A stretch of 49,722 nt of DNA from an uncultured Bacteroidia bacterium. GTDB taxonomy: Bacteria; Bacteroidota; Bacteroidia; Bacteroidales; F082. The notes under the pieces were generated by a model that saw nothing but the letters and a program-made list of their open reading frames with translations, was not told where the DNA came from and ran no database searches. A program made the position numbers and the translations under genes. The DNA lies in contig CACXXW010000021.1 of the NCBI GenBank assembly GCA_902771635.1, positions 1 through 49,722 of the forward strand. Reading direction: 5' to 3'. Below are positions 15,870 through 24,386 of the stretch, one piece after another (within the stretch, counting starts at the first letter, position 1; the number at the start of each line of letters is the position of its first letter).

Positions 15870-17600
15870 ATGTCCACTGCCCTATTATCCATCCGCAAAC
15901 TTAAGGTAGCCTTCAAACATGAAAACCAATGGGTCGAAGCCGTGCATGGCATCGACATGGATGTGATTGCTGGCAGGACGTTGGGGCTGGTGGGCGAGTC
16001 GGGCTCAGGCAAGTCAGTGAGCTCTTTGGCGGTGATGCGGCTGCTCAACGAAAAAACGAGCCACATCGAGGCCGACAGCATCCAAATCGAAGGCGAGGAA
16101 ATCAAAGACTTCGGTGAGAGCCAAATGGCCGAAGTGCGTGGAAAGCGCATCGCCATGATCTTCCAAGAGCCCATGACCTCACTCAACCCCGTCTACAAAT
16201 GCGGCTATCAGGTGACTGAGATGATAAGGCAACACGAGGCCGTGAGTCAAGTGGAAGCCAAGAAACGGGTCGTTGAACTGTTCAAGCAGGTGATGCTTCC
16301 CCGTCCAGAAGCCATATACGACAGCTATCCCCATGAACTATCAGGAGGGCAGAAGCAACGGGTGATGATTGCCATGGCTATCGCTTGCCATCCCAAGCTA
16401 CTCATTGCCGATGAGCCCACTACGGCCTTGGACGTGACCGTACAAAAAGAGATTTTGAAGCTATTGCGCCAGTTGCAAGCTGAAACGGGCATGGGCATGA
16501 TTTTCATCACCCATGACTTAGGCGTGGTAGCAGAGATTGCCGATGACGTTGCTGTGATGCACAACGGCGAGATATTGGAAAGCGGCACGGTGCGTGACAT
16601 CCTCAGCCATCCGAAGCACCCTTACACGCAAGGTCTTTTGGCCTGCCGTCCGCCGATGGATGTGCGTCTCAAAAGGCTGCCCATTGTCAAGGAGTTTCTT
16701 GACGGGCAATGGCAAGGCGGCAAGGAGCAAATCTTGCACGACCTGCAAATCACGGCTAATGAGCGACAAGTGCATCTTGAACGGCTCTATAGTCATCCGC
16801 CACTCTTGCGTGTGGAAAACCTAAAGACTTGGTACCCACTAAGGAAAGGCGTGTTTGGTCGTGTCTACGACCACGTGAAGGCCGTCGATGATGTAAGTCT
16901 TGAAGTCTACGAGGGTGAGACCCTTGGGCTCGTGGGCGAGTCGGGGTGTGGCAAGACCACGTTGGGTCGCAGTATTCTGCGACTGGCAGAGCCCACAGAG
17001 GGCAAAGTGTGGTTCGACGGTGTTGATGTGACGGCTTTAGAGGGTCAATCTTTGCGCGACTTCCGCAAGCAAGCCCAGATTGTGTTTCAAGACCCCTACT
17101 CTTCCCTCAACCCTCGCATTACCATTGGAGAAGCCATTGCCGAGCCGATGCTAGTACATAGCATTGAAAAGGATAAGAAAAAAAGTCGTGCTATGGCTTG
17201 TGACTTGTTGGAACAAGTGGGATTGCAAGCCTCGCATTACGACCGTTATCCGCACGAGTTCTCAGGAGGCCAACGGCAACGCATTTGCATTGCCCGCGCC
17301 TTGGCGGTCAACCCGCGCTTGGTTATATGCGATGAGTCGGTGTCAGCCTTAGACGTATCGGTCCAGGCGCAGGTCTTAAACCTGCTGAATCGACTGAAAG
17401 AGGAGCGTCACCTCACTTACATCTTCATTTCACACGACCTAAGCGTGGTGCGCTTTATGAGCGACCGCGTGGTGGTGATGTATAACGGAAAGCCTGTGGA
17501 GATGAATGATGCCGATGAATTGTTTGAGCATCCTCATAACGATTACACGAAGAAACTGATTGCAGCTTTGCCTGGAAGACGGGAAACAAAAATAGGCTGA
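15870..17600 (+). CDS. Fused DppD-DppF type ABC transporter ATPase
   Basis: A 576-residue cytoplasmic protein with two complete ABC nucleotide-binding domains of the peptide/nickel importer class. Domain 1 has Walker A GESGSGKS (42-49), signature LSGGQKQR (about 157-164) and Walker [13 protein letters not shown]. Domain 2 has Walker A GESGCGKT (about 356-363), signature FSGGQRQR (about 464) and [12 protein letters not shown]. Each domain ends with its own oligopeptide-type C-terminal segment ([22 protein letters not shown]). In many bacteria these are separate genes; the fusion is known in other lineages. It probably powers the importer that includes the OppC-like permease at 5690-6874. Confidence 0.94.
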   Translation: MSTALLSIRKLKVAFKHENQWVEAVHGIDMDVIAGRTLGLVGESGSGKSVSSLAVMRLLNEKTSHIEADSIQIEGEEIKDFGESQMAEVRGKRIAMIFQEPMTSLNPVYKCGYQVTEMIRQHEAVSQVEAKKRVVELFKQVMLPRPEAIYDSYPHELSGGQKQRVMIAMAIACHPKLLIADEPTTALDVTVQKEILKLLRQLQAETGMGMIFITHDLGVVAEIADDVAVMHNGEILESGTVRDILSHPKHPYTQGLLACRPPMDVRLKRLPIVKEFLDGQWQGGKEQILHDLQITANERQVHLERLYSHPPLLRVENLKTWYPLRKGVFGRVYDHVKAVDDVSLEVYEGETLGLVGESGCGKTTLGRSILRLAEPTEGKVWFDGVDVTALEGQSLRDFRKQAQIVFQDPYSSLNPRITIGEAIAEPMLVHSIEKDKKKSRAMACDLLEQVGLQASHYDRYPHEFSGGQRQRICIARALAVNPRLVICDESVSALDVSVQAQVLNLLNRLKEERHLTYIFISHDLSVVRFMSDRVVVMYNGKPVEMNDADELFEHPHNDYTKKLIAALPGRRETKIG

Positions 17601-17621
17601 CGACTTACATCGCCAGCCTAT
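17592..17621 (+). terminator. Hairpin at the end of the fused ATPase gene
   Basis: ATAGGCTG/CAGCCTAT arms enclose CG-ACTTACAT-CG; the stop codon lies in the 5' arm. The T tract is weak. Confidence 0.5.
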
Positions 17622-17653
17622 CTATTTCAACAAAATTGTCGTTTCCTTGTGTT

Positions 17654-17917
17654 TTATTCCTCACGGCGCTTTTTGGCTACCATGTAGGCTGCACCAAGGC
17701 CAAGCAGAACGGCAACGCCGCTGCCAAGAGGGGCATTCTGATTGCCTGTTTCGTTATGGCCAGGGATAATAGGCGTAATTATGCCACCCTCACGATCACC
17801 GTAGACACCCGAAGTGGGCTCAGAAGCACCGCGTTGGAACAGACCACCGTCATTGTTTGCAAAAGATGTCAAGGTCAAACCGAGAACGATTGCGATTGTC
17901 AATGCTAATTTTTTCAT
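17654..17917 (-). CDS. Small exported protein with CTERM-like tail
   Basis: An 87-residue protein in three parts. The signal peptide MKKLALTIAIVLGLTLTSFA is followed by a short polar segment (about 21-60, with NNDGGLFQRGASEP and GVYGDREGGI). The C-terminus has a proline-containing motif NAPLGSGVAVL, a single hydrophobic helix (GVAVLLGLGAAYMVA) and the basic end KKRREE. This layout is that of C-terminal sorting/anchoring signals (PEP-CTERM and the Bacteroidota PID-CTERM type) processed by exosortase-like enzymes. The exact motif is not the canonical PEP or PID, so the class is uncertain. A -7 element (17973-17980) stands upstream. Confidence 0.7.
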   Translation of the reverse strand: MKKLALTIAIVLGLTLTSFANNDGGLFQRGASEPTSGVYGDREGGIITPIIPGHNETGNQNAPLGSGVAVLLGLGAAYMVAKKRREE

Positions 17918-17972
17918 TTTTTGTAATTCAGTATTAATATTTTGTTTATTCTATTCTTCTTGATTCGGGCTG

Positions 17973-17980
17973 CAAAAATA
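17973..17980 (-). promoter_or_regulatory. -7 element of the small CTERM-like gene
   Basis: Minus-strand TATTTTTG fits TAnnTTTG, 56 bases before the ATG at 17917. Confidence 0.55.
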
Positions 17981-18049
17981 GTAATTATTTTGATACGAAG
18001 ATGATTTTTTGAGATTTTTTTTCGATTTTTTCTCGTTGACTATGGCTGA

Positions 18050-18087
18050 TGGCCTATGGCTTAGCTTTAAAAGCGAGCCATAGACCA
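18050..18087. repeat. TGGCCTATGGCT inverted repeat, copy 2
   Basis: TGGCCTATGGCT and AGCCATAGACCA arms, preceded by CTATGGCTGA half-units. It lies downstream of the 18173-22348 gene. Same family as 8508-8549. Confidence 0.7.
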
Positions 18088-18172
18088 TTACATTAGCCAT
18101 GTTCCATTATTATCTCACGACCTTTTGGACTTTCCAGTCAGTCGAATTGTTTTTATCCACCAAACTGATTGG

Positions 18173-21100
18173 TTATTTCTTGATAAGTTTGCCAGGCTTG
18201 GTGTTGCGGCGGGCTTTCGAATCTCCCGTCTGGAAGACTAAGGTCTTATCCTCATCGCTGGTGGAGAAGTACATGATGCCATATCCGGGTTCAAACGCAT
18301 CAAAGTTACCAAACCACTCACCGTCATACTCCGTCATACCGTAGTCGGTTTGGATTTGGTCACCTTCTGAAGCCTCGAAATCGGCAAGGGCAGTACTGAC
18401 CTCTATTGCCACGGCGCTCGGGAAGCCAATATAGTTCCAACCGTTATGGATGTTGATTTCGAAATCGCCGACATTGGCAGGCGTACCCGTCAGCTCAACC
18501 GTGCAGTCAGTAATAACATTAACGAAGTATCCCTTCTCGTTCTCTAAACCGATATCATCCAAGTCACCGAACCACTCCGCGCCGTCATACTCCGTCATGT
18601 TTTCCTCAGACTGGATTTCCGTAGCGTTCTCACCAAGCGATGCCTTCAGCATGTCAAGCATCTCGACCGGATCCTCTACCGCAAGGTATGTGCTGATCAA
18701 ATTCCAACCAGCAGTCAGTTCGATGGTCTGAGTGACGGTTTCAGAACCAGCTGTTTGTACAAAGAAGTCAAGGAAGAAGTTGTATCCAGCATTAATGTTG
18801 GTCTTTGCATAAGCTCCAAATGCAGTGCCGTTAAATGCAAAAGCTCTGCTTGTATTATTCTTGTTGGTAATAACAAAGCCAGAATAATTAGGCACCAATC
18901 CAGATTCTGACGTACTTAATTCAATTGTCCATTCTGTGTTATTACCACCAGTAGCGAAATTGGTACCACTTGTATAACCAATCACCTGACCATTTGCATT
19001 CGTGAATGTGTAACCATCTTCAGTCACATTAACAGTCCAATAATAGGTATCTTCAGAAGCGGTAATAGTCGCAGGAAGGATCTCGTCAGTGCCAGAGGTT
19101 TCAGAGGTGAAGGCAACTCCAGTGGGTTTGCCAGAGGTCTCACCTGGCATGGCATAATATCCATCAGTATGATCTGCATCATAACGGGCGGCAATAATCA
19201 CTTTGCATCCATCAGTCAATTGATCGAGGTCACTGATACGGACATAATTGCCAGCAACATATTCAATGGCCACTGCAGTAACGGTGACATTGTGATCAGG
19301 CATAGTGAAAGTATAGGCACCTGTTTCATCAATTTGAGAGGTGACATCTACACCATCCACCATCAATGATTCAATGGCATAACCTTCTTCCACATCAACA
19401 CTAATCAAAACCATTGTTCCGTCAAGGATTTGCACCGAGCCTTCGCCCTCCAACAGCATCTCACTCTCATCAGCAGCATCAAAGACATAGGTATTGACAT
19501 TCACCAGATTACTGACGGTCAAGGTGTATTCCTCATGCTGGACTTCAACTTCTTCAATGCTACCAATCATAGTATTATAATAGGTGCTAGAAGAGATACC
19601 AACATAATAACCCGTCACTTTTACTTGCTTGTTGTTCAAAGCCGTAATTTCATCACTATTGAGAGGATAGGAAATACTACCAATAGCAGTCGTTGCGCCA
19701 CTAATGTTGGTCACGTTATAATGGGTTCCACTAATGGTAAACGTACCTTCATATTGAACATAGCTTGACAATTGGGCAGGTGTCGTGGATGCCACTCTTG
19801 CATCCATATCTGCGCCGCTCAGCACTGTGGGATCTTCTTCCACATAATTCGACTCTTCCACATAAGTAATGGAAGTGTTACTGTCAAATTCAAATACGCC
19901 GCCATAGACAACGACGGGACCCGAGAGCTTCACCACGTCACCAATGTCATAGTCGCCAGATTCAAACTCTGCGCCATAGTAATAATACACATAACCTGTG
20001 CCATCACCTAAAATGAAGCCTCTGTTGCTAATGGCCACAATAGTGCCTTGCACGGTATAGGTGCCAGCTTCAGTGATGTCGGAAATGTTATCAATCGTAT
20101 TGGGATTGCCAGCTTGTGTCACCGTAACGTTCTTTGTAACAAACTGGTCGGTATTGTATGTGTAGGTAAGGGTAACGGTAGCTATGCGGGGCGAAGCAGT
20201 AGTATTGGCAGAGCAGGTGAAAGGCACCGTTGTGCCAATTGTACCCAATGTGAGCCAATCGCTTTCCGTGGCAGCAGTCAGAACGCCACCATTCACTGGA
20301 TTTTCGATAGTGTATGCAATAGCACCACTTGTGGCATTATATTCAATGCTGACATTTTCAGCAGTAATGGATGGATTGCTGCTCACTATTTCCTCAATGC
20401 TGCCCAACATTGTGTTGTAATAGGTGCTGGAGGAAATGCCAACATAATATCCAGTAACCTTGACATACTTACCGTCCAAAGCCGTGATTTCTTCATCATT
20501 GAGCGGATAAGAAATGCTACCGATAGCGGTTGTTGCGCCTACAATGTCTGTAATGTTATAGTGGGTATCATTGATGGAAAACGTGCCTTCATACTGGACA
20601 TAGCTTGACAATTGTGGAGGTGTGGTAGAAGCCACTCGGGCATCCATCTGCTCACCAGTAAGTACGGTGGGATCCTCTGCAACGTAATTAGAGCTAGTTG
20701 CAGTGGTAATGGTAGTTGAGTTATTGAACTCATACACACCACCATAAACAACAACGGGACCTGCCAATTTCACCATGTCACCGATGTTGTAGTCGGATTG
20801 AGTGTAATCCTGGTTATAGTAATACACATAGCCCGTACCGTCACCAACAATGAAGCCTCTTGCGCTCTTGGCAACGATGGTGCCCTGCACAGTATAGGTA
20901 CCAGCTGCAGTAATTTCGGAAATATTGTTAATCGCATTGGGATTAGCTGCTTGTGTCACAATAACATTAGCGGTAGTGGTTTCGCGGTTGTAAGTGTAGG
21001 TTAGGGTAACCGTAGCCGTACGAACAACTGAAGTTTGGTTTGCAGTGCAGGTAAACGAAATCGGGCTGGTGGTGCCTTGACCAAGGGTGAGCCAATCACC

Positions 21101-22348
21101 TTCAGTAATGGCTGCGCTCATCGTGCCGCCATCAACACCATTGTTAACGGTGTAAGCAATCGAACCAGACACGGCATCGTATTCAACGGATACATTGTCT
21201 GCAGAGATGCTTGGAGGAACCGTACCGCCAACCATTTTCTTGTAGAAAGCGAAAGTTTGGCCGCTGATATTGTTGTTGATGGAAGTATAGCATCTCCAGT
21301 CTTGTGAATTGTAAATACCAACATAACGAGAAGTTCCCTGATGTACTAAATAGCCCGAAGTGGCATCCATCTCAAAAGTGCTGGCAGTGTTGGTACCTAC
21401 GCGAACACCATTATTGGTGTTGGTGCAATACAGCCAAGCCTCAGTTGAGCCATTCGGATAGAAAGTATATCCATTAGCGGCATCACCACTGACAGTCCAC
21501 TTGATAGTTGAAGCCACCGTGCTAGTGATTTCGTTACCAGTTACGGTCACTGCAACTGCTGAAGGAGCACTACCTGTGCCGTTGTTATTCGACATGGCAT
21601 AGTTGCTGCCATTGTTACCCACAATAACGAAAACGTCATCCTCGGTGAGGTCGGCGAGGTTGGCAATCACCCAATGTTCATCACCAGAAACGATTTCAGT
21701 CCATTGGGCAGTCATTGTGACATTGCCATTCACTGTATATGAAGCACCAGCTTGATAAGTAGTTGTACCATCACTCCAACCATCGAAAGTATAATCAGTC
21801 TTGTTAGGTGCAGCAGCAAGGGTGATGCTTGTTCCAGCAGTAATACCAGTTACATTCTCAGGGCAACCGCTGGTACTGCCGTTGCAGTCGTAAGTAACTG
21901 TAAAGGTGGTAGGGACAGAGCCTCCTATAGTAACTACTATTTCAGTCATACGAACTTGGGAACTTGCTGACAGTGATATGTCTGCTGCACTTCCAATCCA
22001 AGTTCCAATATTGCCAGAATAAGAATATGAGCCAGTATATCCTTCTGTCAAACTAAACTTTCCAGGACCATAGTTCGAATCACCATTTCCAGTACAAGTC
22101 AACTCAACATTTGTTATGTTGCCTGCCGTAGATGCAATAGTCATAGCAGTATTGGCATAGCAACGATAATTGTCTGTACGGCTCATCGTTGACATTGAAA
22201 CCGTAACACCGTCTTTTGTGACAGAGGTCTCACCTGTGTCAGTTCCCGCGGTAAAAGTTACCGTCGTTTGTCCCCTCATCCCCATAGGAATGGCGAGGAA
22301 CGCTAGCAGCGCGAAAGCCGCTGCCAGGATTGTAAATCTCTTTTTCAT
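18173..22348 (-). CDS. Large modular surface protein with InlB, BACON-like and duplicated modules
   Basis: A 1391-residue protein beginning with a signal peptide (MKKRFTILAAAFALLAFLAIPMGMRGQ). Modules in order: an N-terminal beta domain; an InlB-type (Listeria-Bacteroides) repeat at about 150-217 with YTFDGWSDGTTTYQAG; a lectin-like stretch (about 220-375); and two tandem copies of a module of about 280 residues (378-656 and 657-935). Each copy combines a BACON-like Ig domain (SVEYDAVSGSIAYTV, WLTLG, TVTLTYTYN) with an OB-like domain (GTYTVQGTIVA). A divergent InlB-type domain follows (about 938-1020), then a beta domain and two AGWNLIS/NGWNYIG repeats. No T9SS CTD is recognisable. The tail is basic (KARRNTKPGKLIKK). 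Probable carbohydrate or mucin binding is inferred. Confidence 0.85.
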   Translation of the reverse strand: MKKRFTILAAAFALLAFLAIPMGMRGQTTVTFTAGTDTGETSVTKDGVTVSMSTMSRTDNYRCYANTAMTIASTAGNITNVELTCTGNGDSNYGPGKFSLTEGYTGSYSYSGNIGTWIGSAADISLSASSQVRMTEIVVTIGGSVPTTFTVTYDCNGSTSGCPENVTGITAGTSITLAAAPNKTDYTFDGWSDGTTTYQAGASYTVNGNVTMTAQWTEIVSGDEHWVIANLADLTEDDVFVIVGNNGSNYAMSNNNGTGSAPSAVAVTVTGNEITSTVASTIKWTVSGDAANGYTFYPNGSTEAWLYCTNTNNGVRVGTNTASTFEMDATSGYLVHQGTSRYVGIYNSQDWRCYTSINNNISGQTFAFYKKMVGGTVPPSISADNVSVEYDAVSGSIAYTVNNGVDGGTMSAAITEGDWLTLGQGTTSPISFTCTANQTSVVRTATVTLTYTYNRETTTANVIVTQAANPNAINNISEITAAGTYTVQGTIVAKSARGFIVGDGTGYVYYYNQDYTQSDYNIGDMVKLAGPVVVYGGVYEFNNSTTITTATSSNYVAEDPTVLTGEQMDARVASTTPPQLSSYVQYEGTFSINDTHYNITDIVGATTAIGSISYPLNDEEITALDGKYVKVTGYYVGISSSTYYNTMLGSIEEIVSSNPSITAENVSIEYNATSGAIAYTIENPVNGGVLTAATESDWLTLGTIGTTVPFTCSANTTASPRIATVTLTYTYNTDQFVTKNVTVTQAGNPNTIDNISDITEAGTYTVQGTIVAISNRGFILGDGTGYVYYYYGAEFESGDYDIGDVVKLSGPVVVYGGVFEFDSNTSITYVEESNYVEEDPTVLSGADMDARVASTTPAQLSSYVQYEGTFTISGTHYNVTNISGATTAIGSISYPLNSDEITALNNKQVKVTGYYVGISSSTYYNTMIGSIEEVEVQHEEYTLTVSNLVNVNTYVFDAADESEMLLEGEGSVQILDGTMVLISVDVEEGYAIESLMVDGVDVTSQIDETGAYTFTMPDHNVTVTAVAIEYVAGNYVRISDLDQLTDGCKVIIAARYDADHTDGYYAMPGETSGKPTGVAFTSETSGTDEILPATITASEDTYYWTVNVTEDGYTFTNANGQVIGYTSGTNFATGGNNTEWTIELSTSESGLVPNYSGFVITNKNNTSRAFAFNGTAFGAYAKTNINAGYNFFLDFFVQTAGSETVTQTIELTAGWNLISTYLAVEDPVEMLDMLKASLGENATEIQSEENMTEYDGAEWFGDLDDIGLENEKGYFVNVITDCTVELTGTPANVGDFEINIHNGWNYIGFPSAVAIEVSTALADFEASEGDQIQTDYGMTEYDGEWFGNFDAFEPGYGIMYFSTSDEDKTLVFQTGDSKARRNTKPGKLIKK
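19540..21215 (-). repeat. Intragenic tandem duplication of an 840-base module
   Basis: Two consecutive copies (about 20382-21215 and 19540-20381) encode closely similar protein modules, sharing for example GYYVGISSSTYYNTM, ISYPLN, QLSSYVQYEGTF and PVVVYGGV. The nucleotide identity is also high in places. Confidence 0.8.
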
Positions 22349-22431
22349 TGTGTTGAATGTTTTAATGGATTGATATTTAATTGATTGTTTGTGTTTTTAC
22401 AATTGCCCACAATTATGCAATTTAACGAGCG

Positions 22432-22439
22432 CAAATATA
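22432..22439 (-). promoter_or_regulatory. -7 element of the 1391-residue protein gene
   Basis: Minus-strand TATATTTG fits TAnnTTTG, about 84 bases before the ATG at 22348; a longer leader than most here. Confidence 0.55.
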
Positions 22440-22489
22440 GGGATTAATTGGATAGAATAGCCGCTGGGAAAGTGGCTTTTTCCGATTTT

Positions 22490-22519
22490 TTATCAACGTT
22501 TTATCAACAGTGTTGATAA
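22490..22519. other. Cluster of three TTATCAAC(A/G) boxes
   Basis: TTATCAACG (22490-22498), TTATCAACA (22501-22509) and its inverse TGTTGATAA (22511-22519). Each differs from the DnaA box TTATCCACA by one or two bases. The last two form a hairpin followed by eight T on the plus strand. Confidence 0.35.
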
Positions 22520-22541
22520 CTTTTTTTTGAGGCTTTTACGC

Positions 22542-22573
22542 AAAAAAAGAGACGATGCCCATGCACCGTCTCT
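22542..22573 (-). terminator. Terminator of the M49-type peptidase gene
   Basis: An AGAGACG(A)TGC / GCA(C)CGTCTCT stem with CCAT loop is followed on the minus strand by seven T. Confidence 0.75.
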
Positions 22574-22598
22574 GATGGATTAATGTGTGTGACAATTA

Positions 22599-24242
22599 TT
22601 ACTTCAACAACACCTGCGGTCCCATGTTGAAATAGATGTCGGTGGGGATACCGGCAGCATTCACACGGTCAAGGTCGGCTTGCAGCTCAGGCTTAATGAC
22701 GGTCATCTCTCCCATCCAAGCCTTGGTGGCTTCATAGTCACCATTGCCTTGGTGTTGGAGGATATCACCTGCCAATTTCTCAACAGCCACTTTCATCTTC
22801 TCAAAGTCGATGGCATACTTGCCTTGCTCGTTACGAACAAAAGCACCTTCATTCTGGAAGTAATTGAAGGTAAGCATGTTGGCTTTGCCGTGGGCACTGG
22901 CGGCACCGAAACGCACCGAGCGGAAGATGCCCGCCATGAAAGTGGTGTAGTTATCTTCCATCGTGGTGTTGGTATATTCGCCCATCTCAGCCAGTTTGGT
23001 CACGAGATAGAGGCCTAACACGTCGGCTTTAGCTTCCTCGAGGGCATTGTACTGGTTACCCAAAGCCTCACGAACGGTGCCTTTACCCGTGATGGTGTTC
23101 TTGATGCCCATGCCGTGGGCGGTCTCGTGGAACATCACATTGGCAAAGAAGGCATCAAACTTGATGTGTTCCAGCGACTCGGGGGTCATCAATTCCTTGG
23201 AGATGGGGTCAAGAATCTTGTCGAACTTGGCCTGCATGGCATTCTTAAGCTGGAGCTTGCGGGTACCGCGTTGTAGCTGCACGCGCTCATCATTGGGCAG
23301 GTTGATGGCAATGGTCTTGCTGTTGGCGTTGCAGTCACCAGCATAGTAAACCACGTCGTAAGCAGCCAAGTCAACATCAGAGCCAGGAACTTCTTTCTTG
23401 TACTGTGCTGGCACAGGCAACTGCTTCTGCAATTTAGGCACAAACGAGGCATAACGGGCCAGTTGCTTGGTCCACTCTTGATCCTTGATAAGGATAAAGG
23501 CTTCGTGCGAGGCCTTGATGCCGTAGCGGGCATCAGTGTAGTTTTCGATAGGGCCAATCACCATGTCGATGTTGTTGTTGCGCACATCCATCCACTGCAT
23601 GTCACTCTCAAGGTAATCGTCGGTACGGAGAGCCTGAGCACGAAGTTTCAGATAGGTGGCAAACTCCTTGTCGCCCGCCAACTCGGAAGCTTTATCGAGC
23701 AAGGAAGCAGCCTTCTCAATTTGTTCGGCGAAATAGTCGTGATACCACACGCATTTCAACGCACCATTCTCATCGCGGACAATCATGGTGTATTGGCTGG
23801 TCTTGTTCGGGTCATCGAAGGCATTCCATTCCTCCTCGGTCATATCGGCAGGATAGAATTGAGCACCAGCGGGTTTTGCACCAATGCCTTCAACGAAAGG
23901 TTTGTTGCCATCGAGGCCATCCCAAGGGCCGTAGGCGATGGTGGCCAGTTTCTTGATGTCGGCATTGTCACCGATTTTGGCCATCAGTTCATCCTTGTCA
24001 CCATAGTTCTCGTTCCAGAAGAGGCCGTCCATGATGTCGGCAGCTTCAAAGAGCAGCGGCAACATTTGTTTCTCGTTGTCGCTGAGGTGATCGATTTTGG
24101 TTGTCAGAGTGTACTCGGCGTACTTGTCTGACAGGTGGGTTTGTTCTTGAACAGGCTCTTGAACCGGTTCTGGCTTCTTGTTGTCGCAAGCGGTAAATGC
24201 AACGGCTACCATAGCGACTAATGCAAAGTACTTGATTTTCAT
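22599..24242 (-). CDS. M49-family (dipeptidyl-peptidase III-like) zinc peptidase lipoprotein
   Basis: A 547-residue protein. The chosen start MKIKYFALVAMVAVAFTAC gives a lipobox Cys, then a Pro/Glu/Gln-rich linker (KKPEPVQEPVQEQ). The catalytic region has HETAHGMGIKN (HExxH-type, about residue 371) and, 30 residues on, EEAKADVLGL, supplying further zinc-binding acidic residues. This is the pattern of the HExxH variants related to dipeptidyl peptidase III. It would act on peptides at the cell envelope. The ATG at 24240-24242 is preferred because it begins the signal peptide. Its leader carries the structured element at 24285-24353. It follows the acyl-CoA dehydrogenase gene, but a shared transcript is uncertain. 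Confidence 0.82.
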   Translation of the reverse strand: MKIKYFALVAMVAVAFTACDNKKPEPVQEPVQEQTHLSDKYAEYTLTTKIDHLSDNEKQMLPLLFEAADIMDGLFWNENYGDKDELMAKIGDNADIKKLATIAYGPWDGLDGNKPFVEGIGAKPAGAQFYPADMTEEEWNAFDDPNKTSQYTMIVRDENGALKCVWYHDYFAEQIEKAASLLDKASELAGDKEFATYLKLRAQALRTDDYLESDMQWMDVRNNNIDMVIGPIENYTDARYGIKASHEAFILIKDQEWTKQLARYASFVPKLQKQLPVPAQYKKEVPGSDVDLAAYDVVYYAGDCNANSKTIAINLPNDERVQLQRGTRKLQLKNAMQAKFDKILDPISKELMTPESLEHIKFDAFFANVMFHETAHGMGIKNTITGKGTVREALGNQYNALEEAKADVLGLYLVTKLAEMGEYTNTTMEDNYTTFMAGIFRSVRFGAASAHGKANMLTFNYFQNEGAFVRNEQGKYAIDFEKMKVAVEKLAGDILQHQGNGDYEATKAWMGEMTVIKPELQADLDRVNAAGIPTDIYFNMGPQVLLK

Positions 24243-24284
24243 TTTCGTTTGTAGAGTTTCCCTGCAGGAATGGAAAGACATTTG

Positions 24285-24353
24285 TTGTGTAAACTGCGGC
24301 GGTAGGTCTCATATCCAGACCGTAAGCGTTACAAACCGCCGTATATAACACAA
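24285..24353. other. Three-way-junction-like structured element
   Basis: Complementary segments TTGTGT/ACACAA (24285-24290/24348-24353), CGGCGGT/ACCGCCG (24297-24303/24335-24341), GGTCT/AGACC (24305-24309/24317-24321) and GTAA/TTAC (24322-24325/24329-24332). If transcribed with the minus-strand peptidase gene, it would sit about 43 bases before its ATG. Function unknown; it could be a leader RNA or a small palindromic repeat. Confidence 0.45.
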
Positions 24354-24386
24354 ATGAAACACATCCATTCTCGAAGGGAATCTTCA

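Noticed and set aside
18091-18172. In-frame continuation after the stop of the 1391-residue protein
   Set aside because: About 20 codons follow the TAA before another stop; they look peptide-like but show no recognisable domain, and nothing suggests read-through.
19540-21215. Possible CRISPR or satellite array
   Set aside because: The repeats are two long protein-coding modules without short regular spacers.
22501-22528. Plus-strand terminator at the TTATCAACA hairpin
   Set aside because: No plus-strand gene ends here, and the stem is AT-rich.
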